The notes: generated by a model from the letters alone, not told the origin. A stretch of 64,000 nt of DNA from Streptomyces sp. WP-1 (GCF_030450125.1 NZ_CP123923.1:4588001-4652000), one strand, 5' to 3'. Shown: positions 8,302 through 16,921, counted from the first letter of the stretch. Numbers and translations: made by a program.

Positions 8302-9054
8302 ATGGGCAGGAGCCGCAGAACACTTCCGGAGGAGCTTCTGCTGCTGGCACTGGACCCGACCACGGGTACCACTGCGCAGCCGCAGTCGCTCGACCTCGGT
8401 CTGGCCGGTGCACAGCTAGTGGAGCTGGCGCTGGCCGGACGGATAGCCCCAGACGGGGATCGTATCGCCGTGGTGGTGCCACGGCCGACAGGAGATCCAA
8501 CTCTGGACTGCGCGTTGGAGTTGCTGCGAAGGCGCGGCGCTCCGGTGCGAGCCGTCCACTGGATCGGCGGGCCCCGGCTGGGGCTGCGCCAGACGTACCT
8601 CTCGCATCTGGAGCGGTGCGGCATGGTCGCCGCGGTGCCCGGCCAGATGTGCGGGGTGCTGCCGACGACGCGCTACCAGGCGACGGACACGGCCATCAGC
8701 CGGGAGATCCGCGGCCGGCTGGACTCCGCGATCCGCACCGGCGTACCGCCGGACCCGCGGACCGCGGCGCTCGCCGCCCTGGCGCACGCCGTCGGGCTCG
8801 GCAAGCATCTGTATCCGGGCAACGAGGGCCGATCGTCCCGTTCCCGGCTGCGGGATCTGATCCGGCACGATCCGATGGGCGGGCTCGTCGCGCACGCCGT
8901 GATGGACGTGCAGAACGGCGCGGCCGCACAGCCGCGCCGCGGTCCGGCCGCCACGGGCCGGCCGGCGCCGGGACCCCGGACCGCGGCCGAACCCGCGCAC
9001 GGGGTGCCGATGCAGTCGCGCCACGGGTCCATGGCCCGCGCCGTGGCCCACTGA
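8302..9054 (+). CDS. GOLPH3/VPS74-family (GPP34) protein
   Basis: A 250-residue protein. ATG 8302 follows GGGGAGG by five bases; an overlapping ATG at 8298 is in another frame. The N-terminal half matches the GPP34 family (LPEELLLLALDP, then LAGAQLVELALAGRI), which in eukaryotes is the phosphoinositide-binding Golgi protein GOLPH3 and in actinobacteria is common but uncharacterised. The helical core covers about 1-200; the last 45 residues are Pro/Arg/Ala-rich and probably disordered. It is divergent from the carboxypeptidase gene and ends in a strong hairpin. A peripheral membrane role is inferred from the family. Confidence 0.85.
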   Translation: MGRSRRTLPEELLLLALDPTTGTTAQPQSLDLGLAGAQLVELALAGRIAPDGDRIAVVVPRPTGDPTLDCALELLRRRGAPVRAVHWIGGPRLGLRQTYLSHLERCGMVAAVPGQMCGVLPTTRYQATDTAISREIRGRLDSAIRTGVPPDPRTAALAALAHAVGLGKHLYPGNEGRSSRSRLRDLIRHDPMGGLVAHAVMDVQNGAAAQPRRGPAATGRPAPGPRTAAEPAHGVPMQSRHGSMARAVAH

Positions 9055-9105
9055 TCCACCGCGCCGCGACGACCGTCCCCACAGGCCCGGTTCGGGAGCC
9101 GCAGG

Positions 9106-9149
9106 CCGAGCGGGGTGACGGGACCTCCGGGTCCCGTCACCCCGCTCGG
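9106..9149 (+). terminator. Strong hairpin after the GOLPH3-family gene
   Basis: Twenty bases (9106-9125) pair perfectly with 9130-9149 around the loop TCCG. It begins 52 bases after the stop at 9054 and has no T-run, as is usual in Streptomyces. Confidence 0.8.
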
Positions 9150-9325
9150 CCGTGTCCGGCGGCGGCGCGCGTCCCGGCCGGTCCACGCGAACTGGCGCCC
9201 GAACAGCCACGTACGCGTGCCGCATATCGAGCATTTCCCAGCGCAGGCAAGCGCCTTGGTGGCAATCTGCTCAGCAGCAGATACGGAAAGTGTCAGTACA
9301 GGCAGCAGCCGGAGGTGCGCGTCCC

Positions 9326-10183
9326 GTGGCGTCCAATGTCAATCCCACCGTAAGGCGGCGCCGGCTGGGCCAGGAGCTTCGAAAACTCCGCGAGCAGAAG
9401 AACATGACGGCCGAAGAGGTCGCCGAGCGTCTGCTCGTGTCCCAGTCGAAGATCAGCCGTCTGGAGAACGGCCGCCGCAGCATCAGCCAGCGCGATGTGC
9501 GCGACCTGTGCGGGGTCTACGAGGTCGAGGACCAGCGGGTCGTGGACTCGCTGATGGAGATGGCCCGGGACTCCAGACAGCAGGGGTGGTGGCACACCTT
9601 CGGGGACATCCCCTACAGCGTGTACATCGGCCTGGAGACCGACGCCGAGTCGCTGCGGGTCTACGAACCCCAGATCGTCACCGGTCTGCTCCAGACCCCG
9701 GCGTACGCCGAGGCGCTGGTGCGCGGCGCGCTGCCCGAGACCTCGGCCGCGGAGATCGAGAAGCGCGTGGGCGTGCGCATGCGCCGCCAGGAGCGGATCA
9801 CCACCGAGAAGGACCCGCTGCGGCTCTGGGTCGTCCTGGACGAGGCCGCGCTGCACCGGGTCGTCGGCGGCAAGCGCGTGATGCGCGAGCAGCTGGAGCA
9901 CCTCCTCAAGCTGTCCGAGCTGCCCCATGTCACCGTGCAGGTCATGCCGTTCGAGGTGGGCGCGCATCCGGGGCTCAACGGCCAGTACGCCATCCTGGAG
10001 TTCGCCGACGCGGCCGACTCCAGCGTGGTCTACCTGGAGGGCGTCACCAGCGACCTGTACCTGGAGAAGGCCCAGGACGTGCAGAAGTACGCCGTGATGT
10101 ACGAGCATCTGCGGGCCCAGTCCCTCAGCGTGGAGGCGTCCCGGCAGCTGATCGACGAGACGGCGCAGCGGTACACCGACTAG
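9326..10183 (+). CDS. XRE-family regulator with DUF5753 (WhiJ-like)
   Basis: A 285-residue regulator. GTG 9326 is chosen because GGAGG lies 10 bases upstream and the homology starts there (MASNVNPTVRRRRLGQEL). Residues 10-65 are a Cro/C1 helix-turn-helix (MTAEEVAERLLVSQSKISRL). Residues 95-280 form the DUF5753/Scr1-like domain (YEPQIVTGLLQTPAYAEAL, then LPHVTVQVMPFEVGAHPGL). The small DUF397 gene 190 bases downstream completes the regulator-plus-small-partner pair known from whiJ and aba loci, where the small protein is thought to antagonise DNA binding. The target genes cannot be read from the sequence. Confidence 0.92.
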   Translation: MASNVNPTVRRRRLGQELRKLREQKNMTAEEVAERLLVSQSKISRLENGRRSISQRDVRDLCGVYEVEDQRVVDSLMEMARDSRQQGWWHTFGDIPYSVYIGLETDAESLRVYEPQIVTGLLQTPAYAEALVRGALPETSAAEIEKRVGVRMRRQERITTEKDPLRLWVVLDEAALHRVVGGKRVMREQLEHLLKLSELPHVTVQVMPFEVGAHPGLNGQYAILEFADAADSSVVYLEGVTSDLYLEKAQDVQKYAVMYEHLRAQSLSVEASRQLIDETAQRYTD

Positions 10184-10373
10184 GCGCCGGCCGCGGTGGG
10201 CGCGTGATCCTACAGGGTGGGCGCGCTCCCGTGGAAGGTACGTTGGAATATGCCATCCGGTCGAGTGAACGCCCCCACCAGGCGGCGCAGTTGCCCGGTA
10301 GCGTCGATCACGCCAATCGGACATCGGGGTTGGCGTGAACCCGCACTATCGCAACTCGCACACAGGAGTGGAC

Positions 10374-10565
10374 ATGGCACTGATTCAGGGCGCTTCGGAG
10401 ACGTGGCTGAAGTCCTCCTACTCCGCGGGCAACGGCGCCTGCGTGGAGGTCAAGTCGCCCGTCACCGCCGAACTGGCCGTCCGTGACTCCAAGGTCGCCG
10501 AGGGCCCGATCCTGGCCTTCCCCGCCGCCGCGTGGAACGCCTTCGTGGACTCGGTCAAGGCGTAA
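10374..10565 (+). CDS. DUF397 small partner protein
   Basis: A 63-residue DUF397 protein starting at ATG 10374 with GGAG about 7 bases upstream; a GTG two codons earlier is also possible. The family signature is clear: WLKSSYSAGNGACVEV near the start, VRDSKVAEGPILAF, and a closing AWNAFVDSVK helix. It is the expected companion of the XRE gene at 9326 and probably modulates it by direct contact; that role comes from family knowledge. Confidence 0.92.
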   Translation: MALIQGASETWLKSSYSAGNGACVEVKSPVTAELAVRDSKVAEGPILAFPAAAWNAFVDSVKA

Positions 10566-10620
10566 GGGGCTCGTCCCTGACCCTCGTTCCGACGAACACA
10601 ACCGCACACGCACCACCCAA

Positions 10621-10660
10621 GAGCCCTCTCGACCAGACGCCGTCCTCGCCGAGGGGGCTC
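10621..10660. terminator. Hairpin between convergent DUF397 and merR genes
   Basis: GAGCCCTCTCG (10621-10631) pairs with CGAGGGGGCTC (10650-10660), one G-T pair included. It lies 55 bases after the DUF397 stop and just beyond the end of the minus-strand merR pseudogene, so it may serve both. Confidence 0.7.
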
Positions 10661-10694
10661 GGTCGTGCCCGGCCCCATCGAGGCCGGGCCGGCC

Positions 10695-11232
10695 TCAGCG
10701 GGCGCGCACCGGGAACGCCACGTCGCACACCGGGTCCTCGGGACCCGCCGCCCAGTCGGCGAAGTAGATCTCCCGGCACGGCCCGGCCGGCTCCAGCTCC
10801 TGGCGGCCCAGCCACTCCCGCACCGCCTCGAACGCGGCGAGGATCTGCGGATGCGCCACCTGCGCCTTGGCGATCCGCACGTACGCCGTCCGGGCCGCCG
10901 GTTCCACCCGCACCCCGGTCGCCCGGCCCCGCCCCTGCCGCCCGGCCCAGGCCCGCGCCGCCGCCTCGTCGGCCACCGGCACACACGCCTCCTCGCCTCC
11001 GCCCCGACCACCTCGGCGATCCGGGCCAGCGGCATGTCCAGCTGCCGCAGCAGGGCCACCAGCCGGGCGCGCTCGACCTGGTCGGCACGGTAGTAGCGGT
11101 AGCCGCTCGATCCGTCGACGTACGCCGGGGCGAGCAGGCCGAGGCGGTCGTACGCCGCAGGGCCTTGGCGGACAGCCGGGCCCGGGCGGCGAACGCCCCG
11201 ATGGTGAGCAGATCCTCGCGCACCGATGTCAT
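10695..11232 (-). pseudogene. MerR-family regulator broken by two frameshifts
   Basis: The product is readable only across three frames. From the start (LLTIGAFAARARLSAKALR) the frame breaks at about 11150. It resumes as YDRLGLLAPAYVDGSSGYRYY and RLVALLRQLDMPLARIAEVV, classic MerR HTH and wing. It breaks again near 10990 and finishes as a GyrI-like effector domain (VPVADEAAARAW ... REIYFADWA). Each break is explained by one missing base. ATG 11232 abuts GGAGG, so GTG 11223 is the better-spaced start. Either recent decay or two sequencing errors would fit; base composition is like the neighbours. Confidence 0.75.
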
Positions 11233-11309
11233 CCTCCGTCGCCGGGCGGTTCCCTCCCGCCCGGCGACAGCGACGCTCCGCCCTGCCCCCGGGGCAGGGT
11301 CAAGCGCGG

Positions 11310-11798
11310 TCAGCCGAGCTGGGCCTCGATCGCCGCGACGACCTCCGCCGACTCCGGCTCGGCCTGCGGCGAGAACCGGGCGACGACGCTGCCGTCCCGG
11401 CCGATCAGGAACTTCTCGAAGTTCCAGCGGATGTCACCGCTGTGGCCCTCCGCGTCCGCGAAGCCCACCAGACGCTCGTACAGGGGGTGCCGGTCCGCGC
11501 CGTTCACCTCCACCTTCTCGGTCAGCGGGAAGGTCACGCCGTACGTCGCCGAGCAGAACTCGGCGATCTCCTCGGCGCTGCCCGGCTCCTGCCCGAGGAA
11601 CTGGTTGCACGGCACGCCCAGCACGGTGAAACCGCGCTCGGCGTAGCGCTCCTGGAGCTTCTCCAGGCCCGCGTACTGCGGGGTCAGGCCGCACTTGGAG
11701 GCCACGTTCACGATGAGGACGGCCTTCCCGGCGTACTGCGGCAGGTTCGCGGCGCCGCCGGTGAGGGCGCCGATCTCGGTGTTCAGCACAGTGGTCAT
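11310..11798 (-). CDS. Glutathione peroxidase family (thiol peroxidase)
   Basis: A 162-residue enzyme starting at ATG 11798. The peroxidatic cysteine is in ASKCGLTPQY (near residue 36). The second family block VLGVPCNQFLGQEPG (near 65-79) holds the conserved Gln and the probable resolving Cys. The Trp of the catalytic set is in RWNFEKFLI. Streptomyces lack glutathione, so such enzymes are usually thioredoxin-dependent; that is family knowledge. It reduces hydrogen or lipid peroxides in the cytoplasm. The upstream merR fragment points the same way 78 bases away, but nothing else links them. Confidence 0.92.
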   Translation of the reverse strand: MTTVLNTEIGALTGGAANLPQYAGKAVLIVNVASKCGLTPQYAGLEKLQERYAERGFTVLGVPCNQFLGQEPGSAEEIAEFCSATYGVTFPLTEKVEVNGADRHPLYERLVGFADAEGHSGDIRWNFEKFLIGRDGSVVARFSPQAEPESAEVVAAIEAQLG

Positions 11799-11842
11799 GG
11801 GCGCGATGGTATGCGGCCGAGGTGACGTCGGGGCAGCGCCGG

Positions 11843-12178
11843 TCACCCCGGCTCAGGGGGTGCGGCTGCCGCCACCACCGCGTCCCCGGCCGCCGTCCTG
11901 CCGTACAGCACCGACCGCCCGGTCCTGCGCCCCGCCGCCAGCCCCGCCACCAGCCCCGCCTCCCGCAGCACCTTCAGATGCCGGCCGGCCGAGCCCAGCC
12001 CCTGCCCGGTCACCGCCGTCAGCTGGCTGGTGGTCATGGGGGAGCCGAGGAGGGCCAGGACGCCCGCGCGGGCCGGGCCGAGCAGGGCGGCGAGGGCGGC
12101 CGGGACCGCGCGGGCCCCGCCCCGCAGCGCGGGCCGCCCCTCCGCCTCGGCCACCTGGCGCGCCAACTCCCGCTGCTA
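11843..12178 (-). pseudogene. C-terminal remnant of an ArsR/winged-helix regulator
   Basis: About 110 codons remain, encoding a winged helix (TTSQLTAVTGQGLGSAGRHL, then KVLREAGLVAG) with a degenerate tail. Reading back from 12166, the frame ends at a TAG at 12178-12176 with no start or ribosome site. Streptomyces regulators with this C-terminal HTH are usually around 300 residues, so the N-terminal two-thirds are missing. The cut falls on the CTAG where the MFS remnant also begins. Confidence 0.65.
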
Positions 12179-12179
12179 G

Positions 12180-12761
12180 TCCGACCGTTCGCGCCGCCTC
12201 ACCTATCTGGGCCTGTGGCTCCCCAACGGCATGGTCGTCGGCTGCGAGTCCCTGTACGTGTCGTACGCCCCGCACGCGGCCGGCACCCTGTTCGCCTGCG
12301 GGGCGCTCGGGATGTTCGCCGGGGACGTCACGGTGGGCCGGCTGCTGCCGCCCCGGGTGCGCCGGAGGCTGGCGACCCCTCTGCTGCTCCTGCTCGCCGC
12401 GCCCTACCTGGTGTTCGCCGCGCACCCGCCGCTGCCGCTCGCCGCGCTCTGCGTCACCCTCGCCTCCACCGGCTTCGGCGCGAGCCTCGTCCAGCAGGAG
12501 CGGCTGATGGACCTCACCCCCGGCGAACCTGCGGGCCAGGCCCTCGGGTTGCACTCCTCCGGGATGCTGACCATGCAGGGCGTGAGCGCGGCGGCCGCGG
12601 GCGGGGTGGCCCAACTGGCCAGCTGGGCAATGGGGATGGCCCTGATGGCGGCGGGCTCGGTCGCCGTGACCCTCGTCCTGGCCGCGGCGGGCCGCCGTAC
12701 CCCCCGACCGCTTCTCACTCCTGCGCCGACGGCGGCGGAAGGGTCTGCTCGGTCCAGATGA
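12180..12761 (+). pseudogene. C-terminal half of an MFS transporter
   Basis: The open frame starts right after TAG 12177-12179 and encodes about 190 residues with five or six hydrophobic segments (LWLPNGMVVGCESLYVSYAP, then GTLFACGALGMFAGDVTVG). This corresponds to the second half of a 12-helix MFS protein. No plausible start precedes it. Together with the truncated divergent regulator it shows that one deletion removed the 5' parts of a divergent regulator/transporter pair. Its 3' end overlaps the end of the permease-phosphatase gene by 47 bases. Confidence 0.65.
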
Positions 12762-15351
12762 CCTTGCCGGTGGGGGTGTAGCGGGTGCCCCAGCGCTGGG
12801 TCAGCTGAGCGACGATGAACAGCCCCCGGCCGCCCTCGTCGTCGCTCGCCGCGTGCCGCAGATTCGGGGTGGTGTGCCCGGCGTCGGAGACCTCGCAGGT
12901 CAGGGTGCGGTCGCGGATCAGGCGCACCTGGATGGGGCCGCCGACATAGCGGATGGCGTTGGTGACAAGTTCGCTGACGATGACCTCGGTGGTGAACGCC
13001 AGCTCGTCCAGCCCCCAGTCGTCCAGCTGCTTGCTGACGCCGCTGCGCAGGGCGGCGACCGCGGCCGGGTCGGCGGCCGGTTCCCACTGGGCGAGCCGGG
13101 TCCGGTCGAGCAGCCGGGTGCGGGCCAGCAGCAGCGTCGCGTCCTCGTCCACCGCGCCGGTCAGCATCGCGGTCACCGTCTGCTCGCACAGCTCGGTCAG
13201 ACTCCCCCGGCGGGCGGTGAGGGACCCGGCGAGCCGGCGCAGCCCCGCGTCCTGCCGGTCGGCCGCCTGGAGCAGACCGGCGGTGAACAGCGCGAGGACG
13301 CTGCCGGGGGCGAGCCGCAGCTCGGTGCTCTGGTACGGCAGGCCGCCGACCCCCAGCGGCGGCCCCGGCGGCACGTCGAGGGTCCGGACGGCCCCCGTGT
13401 CCCCGGCCACCAGCACCGGCGGCGGTCCGCCCGCGCGCGCCATGCTGCACCATCCGGAGACCGGGTCGTACACCGCGTACAGGCAGGTCACCATCGCCTC
13501 GTCGGCGGGCTGCGGCGCGGTGCCGTTCCGGGCGGGCGCGCGTTCCTGGGCGGTCTGCTCGGCGAGGTCGTCGAGCCGGGTGAGGACCTCGTCCGGGGCC
13601 AGGTCGAGACGGGCGAGGACCCGCAGCCCGGTGCGCAGCCGGCCCATGGTCGCGGCGGCGGGCAGCCCGTGCCCGAGCACGTCCCCGACGACCAGGCCCA
13701 CCCGGGCGCCGGACAGCGGGATCACGTCGTACCAGTCGCCGCCCACCCCGGACCCGTTGTCGGCGGGCAGATAGCGGCTCGCCGTCTCGCACGCGGTCTG
13801 CGGGGGCAGCCGGCCCGGCAGCAGGCTGCGCTGGAGCTTGAGCGCGGTGCTGTGCCCCCGGGTGACGACCGGCAGCAGCAGGAAGCCGATCGCGAGCGCG
13901 CCGAGCCCGAGAACGGTCACCCCGCCGACCCGCCCGAACACCGGGAGGTCGACGCTGCTGGCGCCGTACCCCGGTTCGGCGTAGACGACGAAGGCGGCGT
14001 ACCCGAATAGCAGCACCATGAGCAGCCCCCCGAGCCCCGGCATCAGGCCCTTGCAGATGAAGTCGTGGGGGCTGCGGGTGAGGACCTTGCGGTGGTACCA
14101 GAGGCAGGCGAAGCCGGTCAGGCCGTACTGGAAGGCGATCGCGAGGCCGACGGAGTCGACGGAGTCGGCGAGGACGTTGCGGCTGAACGAGGACAGCAGG
14201 ACGAGCAGCGCGACGGCGGCCACGCCCATGCCGAGCGTGGCCCAGGTCGGGGTCAGGAATCTGCGGTGCACCCGGGCGAACCGGGCGGGCACCGCCTTGT
14301 GCACGGCCATCGAGAAGACGGTCCTGGCCAGCGGCAGGATGGTGGTCTGGGCGGAGGCCAGCGCCGAGGTCAGCACCATCAGGATCAGCAGCCGGGACAG
14401 CAGCAGCCCCGCGTCATGGCTGCCGAAGACCGCTTCCCCCAGCCCCGAGAACACGTCGTCGTGGTGATCGGCGTTGCCGAGCCCGACGCCCGTGGTGCCG
14501 ACACCCGCGAAGGACTGCGCCGAGGTGGCGACCAGCCCGTACACGACCAGCAGCAGCACGGGGGAGAGCACGGCGGCCCGGCCGGGGACGCGGGCGCTGT
14601 CGACGGTCTCCTCGTTGACGGACACCGCGGTGTCCCAGCCCCAGTAGATGAAGACGCCCGCGAGGATGCCCGAGGTCAGGGCCCGTACGGACGACACCTC
14701 GAAGGGATTGAACCAGGACCAGGAGACGTGGATCGCGGTCGGCGGCGGGTCGGTGTGGACGCGGATCAGCGCGGCGACGGCGAACAGCAGCAGGACGGCG
14801 ACCTCCAGACACAGCAGCCAGCGCTGTACGGCCGCGGAGACGGTGATGCCGACGTAGCAGATCGCGGTGAGCACCCCGATCCAGACGATGCCGGCGACCG
14901 TGACCCAGAACCGGCTCTGGCTCAGCGAGTCGAGACCCACCAGCCGGAACCCGTAGGCCCCGGCGACGGTGGCGAGGTTCGCCATGACGATGATGTTGGC
15001 GACGATCAGCCCCCAGCCGCCCATCCACCCGGTCCGCGGCCCGAACGCCCGGGTCGCCCAGGTGAAGGTCGTCCCGCAGTCCGCGTCGCTCGCGTTCAGC
15101 TCCCGGAAGGCGTACGCGATCAGCAGCATCGGCACGAACGCCAGCATGGTCACGATCGGCGCCTGGAGCCCGACCCCCGCCACGATGATCCCCAGCGTGG
15201 CGGCCAGGCTGTACGCCGGTCCGGTCGACGCCAGCGCCATGACGACCGAGGAGAACATCCCCAGCGCGTCCCCGCGAAGCCCCTTCCGCCCCACCCCGGA
15301 CCCCGGAGCGGGCCGCCCCCCGGACACGCCCCTGCTCCCGAAAAGCCTCAC
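12715..15351 (-). CDS. APC amino-acid permease fused to SpoIIE phosphatase and HATPase domain
   Basis: One uninterrupted 878-residue frame, starting at GTG 15351; a TTG four codons earlier is possible. Residues 10-495 are a complete APC-type permease with about 12 membrane spans (GMFSSVVMALASTGPAYSLA opens the first). Right after the last span comes a PP2C/SpoIIE phosphatase (505-740) with its metal motifs: GVGGDWYDVI, GDVLGHG, DEDATLLLA. Residues 755-875 are a histidine-kinase-like ATPase of RsbW type with N box SELVTNAIRY, DAG, and GGRGLFIV. The phosphatase and ATPase would face the cytoplasm. This suggests a transporter-like sensor controlling an anti-sigma-factor/antagonist switch. A gene fusion by deletion is the alternative; the domains are complete and none is obviously dead. 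Confidence 0.85.
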   Translation of the reverse strand: MRLFGSRGVSGGRPAPGSGVGRKGLRGDALGMFSSVVMALASTGPAYSLAATLGIIVAGVGLQAPIVTMLAFVPMLLIAYAFRELNASDADCGTTFTWATRAFGPRTGWMGGWGLIVANIIVMANLATVAGAYGFRLVGLDSLSQSRFWVTVAGIVWIGVLTAICYVGITVSAAVQRWLLCLEVAVLLLFAVAALIRVHTDPPPTAIHVSWSWFNPFEVSSVRALTSGILAGVFIYWGWDTAVSVNEETVDSARVPGRAAVLSPVLLLVVYGLVATSAQSFAGVGTTGVGLGNADHHDDVFSGLGEAVFGSHDAGLLLSRLLILMVLTSALASAQTTILPLARTVFSMAVHKAVPARFARVHRRFLTPTWATLGMGVAAVALLVLLSSFSRNVLADSVDSVGLAIAFQYGLTGFACLWYHRKVLTRSPHDFICKGLMPGLGGLLMVLLFGYAAFVVYAEPGYGASSVDLPVFGRVGGVTVLGLGALAIGFLLLPVVTRGHSTALKLQRSLLPGRLPPQTACETASRYLPADNGSGVGGDWYDVIPLSGARVGLVVGDVLGHGLPAAATMGRLRTGLRVLARLDLAPDEVLTRLDDLAEQTAQERAPARNGTAPQPADEAMVTCLYAVYDPVSGWCSMARAGGPPPVLVAGDTGAVRTLDVPPGPPLGVGGLPYQSTELRLAPGSVLALFTAGLLQAADRQDAGLRRLAGSLTARRGSLTELCEQTVTAMLTGAVDEDATLLLARTRLLDRTRLAQWEPAADPAAVAALRSGVSKQLDDWGLDELAFTTEVIVSELVTNAIRYVGGPIQVRLIRDRTLTCEVSDAGHTTPNLRHAASDDEGGRGLFIVAQLTQRWGTRYTPTGKVIWTEQTLPPPSAQE

Positions 15352-15530
15352 ATTCGATTCCAACGCGGGGGTGGCGGGGGTGCAAACAGAGGGGCGGCTG
15401 ATGGGGGAGGCGGTCCCCCGACCCCCACGCCCCGGTCGCGTGCGGGTCCCCCGTGGGGCAGCATGAGGCCGTAACCGGATGATCGCGGATCAACCGGCCA
15501 CCGAGGGGTCGGCCGGAAGGGACGGATGCC

Positions 15531-16187
15531 ATGGGCAGCGGCGTGTCGAGGGGCGGACGGCGACTGCGTCTCCGGCGGTTCCGGCGGTTCCGGAGCGCGA
15601 GCGCGGCCGTCGCGGTACTGGCCACCGCGGGCACCCTGACCCTCACGGCCTGCGGCGGCGGCAACAACAACGGCGGCGGTACGACCGTCAGCCCCCGCCC
15701 CACACCCCCCGCCACGGAGTCCTTCACGGGCACCCCGCCCTCCCCCCTCTCCTCGGCCGCCTCCTCCGCCGCCGCCTCGGCCCGCGCCTCCGCCTCCGCC
15801 GCGGCCTCCTCCGCCTCCGCGCGGGCCGACGAGTTCGAGGCCTCGGTCTCGGCGGAGTCCGAACGGGCCAACCAGGAAGCCCACGACCGGCTGGCGAAGG
15901 TACCGGGCCGGGGCAACGCCGCCTCCGACGTCTCGCTGAGCGGCATCCCCCGCGCCCAGGTGAACAACCTCCAGGCCGCCCACGTCAACATCCACAACTC
16001 CACAGACAAGACCGCGAACTTCGCCGTCCAGGTCGACTTCCGCGACCCGAACGGCAAGGTCGTCGAGACCCGCTACGTCGGCGCGCAGAACGTCCGCCCC
16101 GGCCAGACGGTCCACCCCTACGCCATCAGCCACCAGCCACCCCAGCCGACCCTGAAGCCAGAGGTGGCGAAGGCGGAGCGGTACTGA
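15531..16187 (+). CDS. Secreted lipoprotein with Ser/Ala-rich linker
   Basis: A 218-residue protein starting at ATG 15531 after AAGGGACGG. A basic N-terminus and hydrophobic stretch end in the lipobox LTAC (near residue 41), so it should be lipidated and anchored outside the membrane. A Ser/Ala-rich, possibly coiled segment follows (70-130). The C-terminal 85 residues (VNIHNSTDKTANFAVQVDF, then PGQTVHPYAIS) form a small beta domain like FxLYD-type modules. It is divergent from the permease-phosphatase fusion, with 179 bases between the starts. Function unknown. Confidence 0.8.
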   Translation: MGSGVSRGGRRLRLRRFRRFRSASAAVAVLATAGTLTLTACGGGNNNGGGTTVSPRPTPPATESFTGTPPSPLSSAASSAAASARASASAAASSASARADEFEASVSAESERANQEAHDRLAKVPGRGNAASDVSLSGIPRAQVNNLQAAHVNIHNSTDKTANFAVQVDFRDPNGKVVETRYVGAQNVRPGQTVHPYAISHQPPQPTLKPEVAKAERY

Positions 16188-16283
16188 GGAAACTCCCCGC
16201 ATGTTCCGAAAGGACTTCCCCCGCCTCCGTGCCGCACGGCCGTCCCGGTACGACCTCCGCCGAGTAACGCGTGCCACCGTTTA

Positions 16284-16315
16284 GTGGACACCACCTCGGA
16301 CAAGGCGGTGTCCAC
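16284..16315. repeat. Nine-base inverted repeat near decayed DNA
   Basis: GTGGACACC (16284-16292) and GGTGTCCAC (16307-16315) are perfect inverted copies 14 bases apart. They lie between the lipoprotein gene and the GntR/UTRA remnant. An operator or a worn mobile-element end would both fit. Confidence 0.35.
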
Positions 16316-16439
16316 CGTGTGCGCGGCGTCGTGACCTGCCCTGACGGCAGTCGTCCCATGAACCGGCGAACACCTGCCCGCACCACCGGCGGGCTGCTCC
16401 AACTCAGAACAGCGACAAGGCAGATCCTCGGACGGTGGC

Positions 16440-16765
16440 GCCGGTACCTGCCCGACGGGAAACCGGTCGCATTCGCCACCACCTACCTGCCCGTCGGCAT
16501 CGCCCGGGACGCCCATCGCCGAACCCGCCCTTAGCCCTGGCGGCACCTACGCCCGCCTCGGACACCTCGACCACTCCAAGAGGAGATCCGCGCCCGGATG
16601 CCCTCCCCGGCCGGCCGAGGTGAAGACACTCCGGCTCGCCCCCGGCGTTGCCGTCATCCACCTCGTCCGCACGCCTTCGACATCGGCGGAGGGGCGGTAG
16701 AGGTCCGCGACACGGTCATGGCGGCGGACGCGTACGTCCTGTCGTACCAACTTCCAGCGACCTGA
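16440..16765 (+). pseudogene. Decayed GntR-family regulator, UTRA domain only
   Basis: UTRA-domain signatures appear in order but in changing frames: LPDGKPVAFATTYLPVG (from 16440), GGTYARLGHLDHS (from 16539), EIRARMPSP (16583 on), EVKTLRLAPGVAVIHLVRT (16617 on) and AFDIGGGAVEVRDTVMA (16673 on), ending SYQLPAT and TGA at 16763-16765. At least three frame changes separate them and no winged-helix part is found upstream. UTRA/GntR regulators of the KorSA type are common in integrative elements of actinomycetes, and a tRNA gene lies 80 bases away, so this may be a scar of such an element. Confidence 0.6.
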
Positions 16766-16810
16766 GGCCCGGCCGGGGTGCCCTTGCAAAGCCTTCCCCG
16801 GGACGCCAAA

Positions 16811-16838
16811 GGCCCCGGACCGTGATCGGTCCGAGGCC
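16811..16838 (-). terminator. Hairpin downstream of tRNA-Arg
   Basis: GGCC-CGGACCG and CGGTCCG-GGCC pair around a TGAT loop, each arm with one extra base. It sits 8 bases beyond the encoded CCA of the tRNA on the minus strand and is probably its terminator. Confidence 0.7.
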
Positions 16839-16848
16839 TCTGTGGTGG

Positions 16849-16921
16849 TGCCCCCGGCAGGATTCGAACCTGCGACACCCGCTTTAGGAGAGCGGTGCTC
16901 TATCCCCTGAGCTACGAAGGC
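16849..16921 (-). tRNA. tRNA-Arg (anticodon CCT)
   Basis: On the minus strand the cloverleaf reads acceptor GCCTTCG/CGGGGGC, D-arm GCTC/GAGC, anticodon arm CCGCT-CTCCTAA-AGCGG, a short variable loop, and T-arm GCAGG-TTCGAAT-CCTGC. The seven-base loop places CCT as the anticodon, reading AGG (Arg). The discriminator is A and CCA is encoded in the next three bases (16848-16846). tRNA-Arg genes are frequent integration sites; the regulator remnant lies just downstream of its 3' end. Confidence 0.95.
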
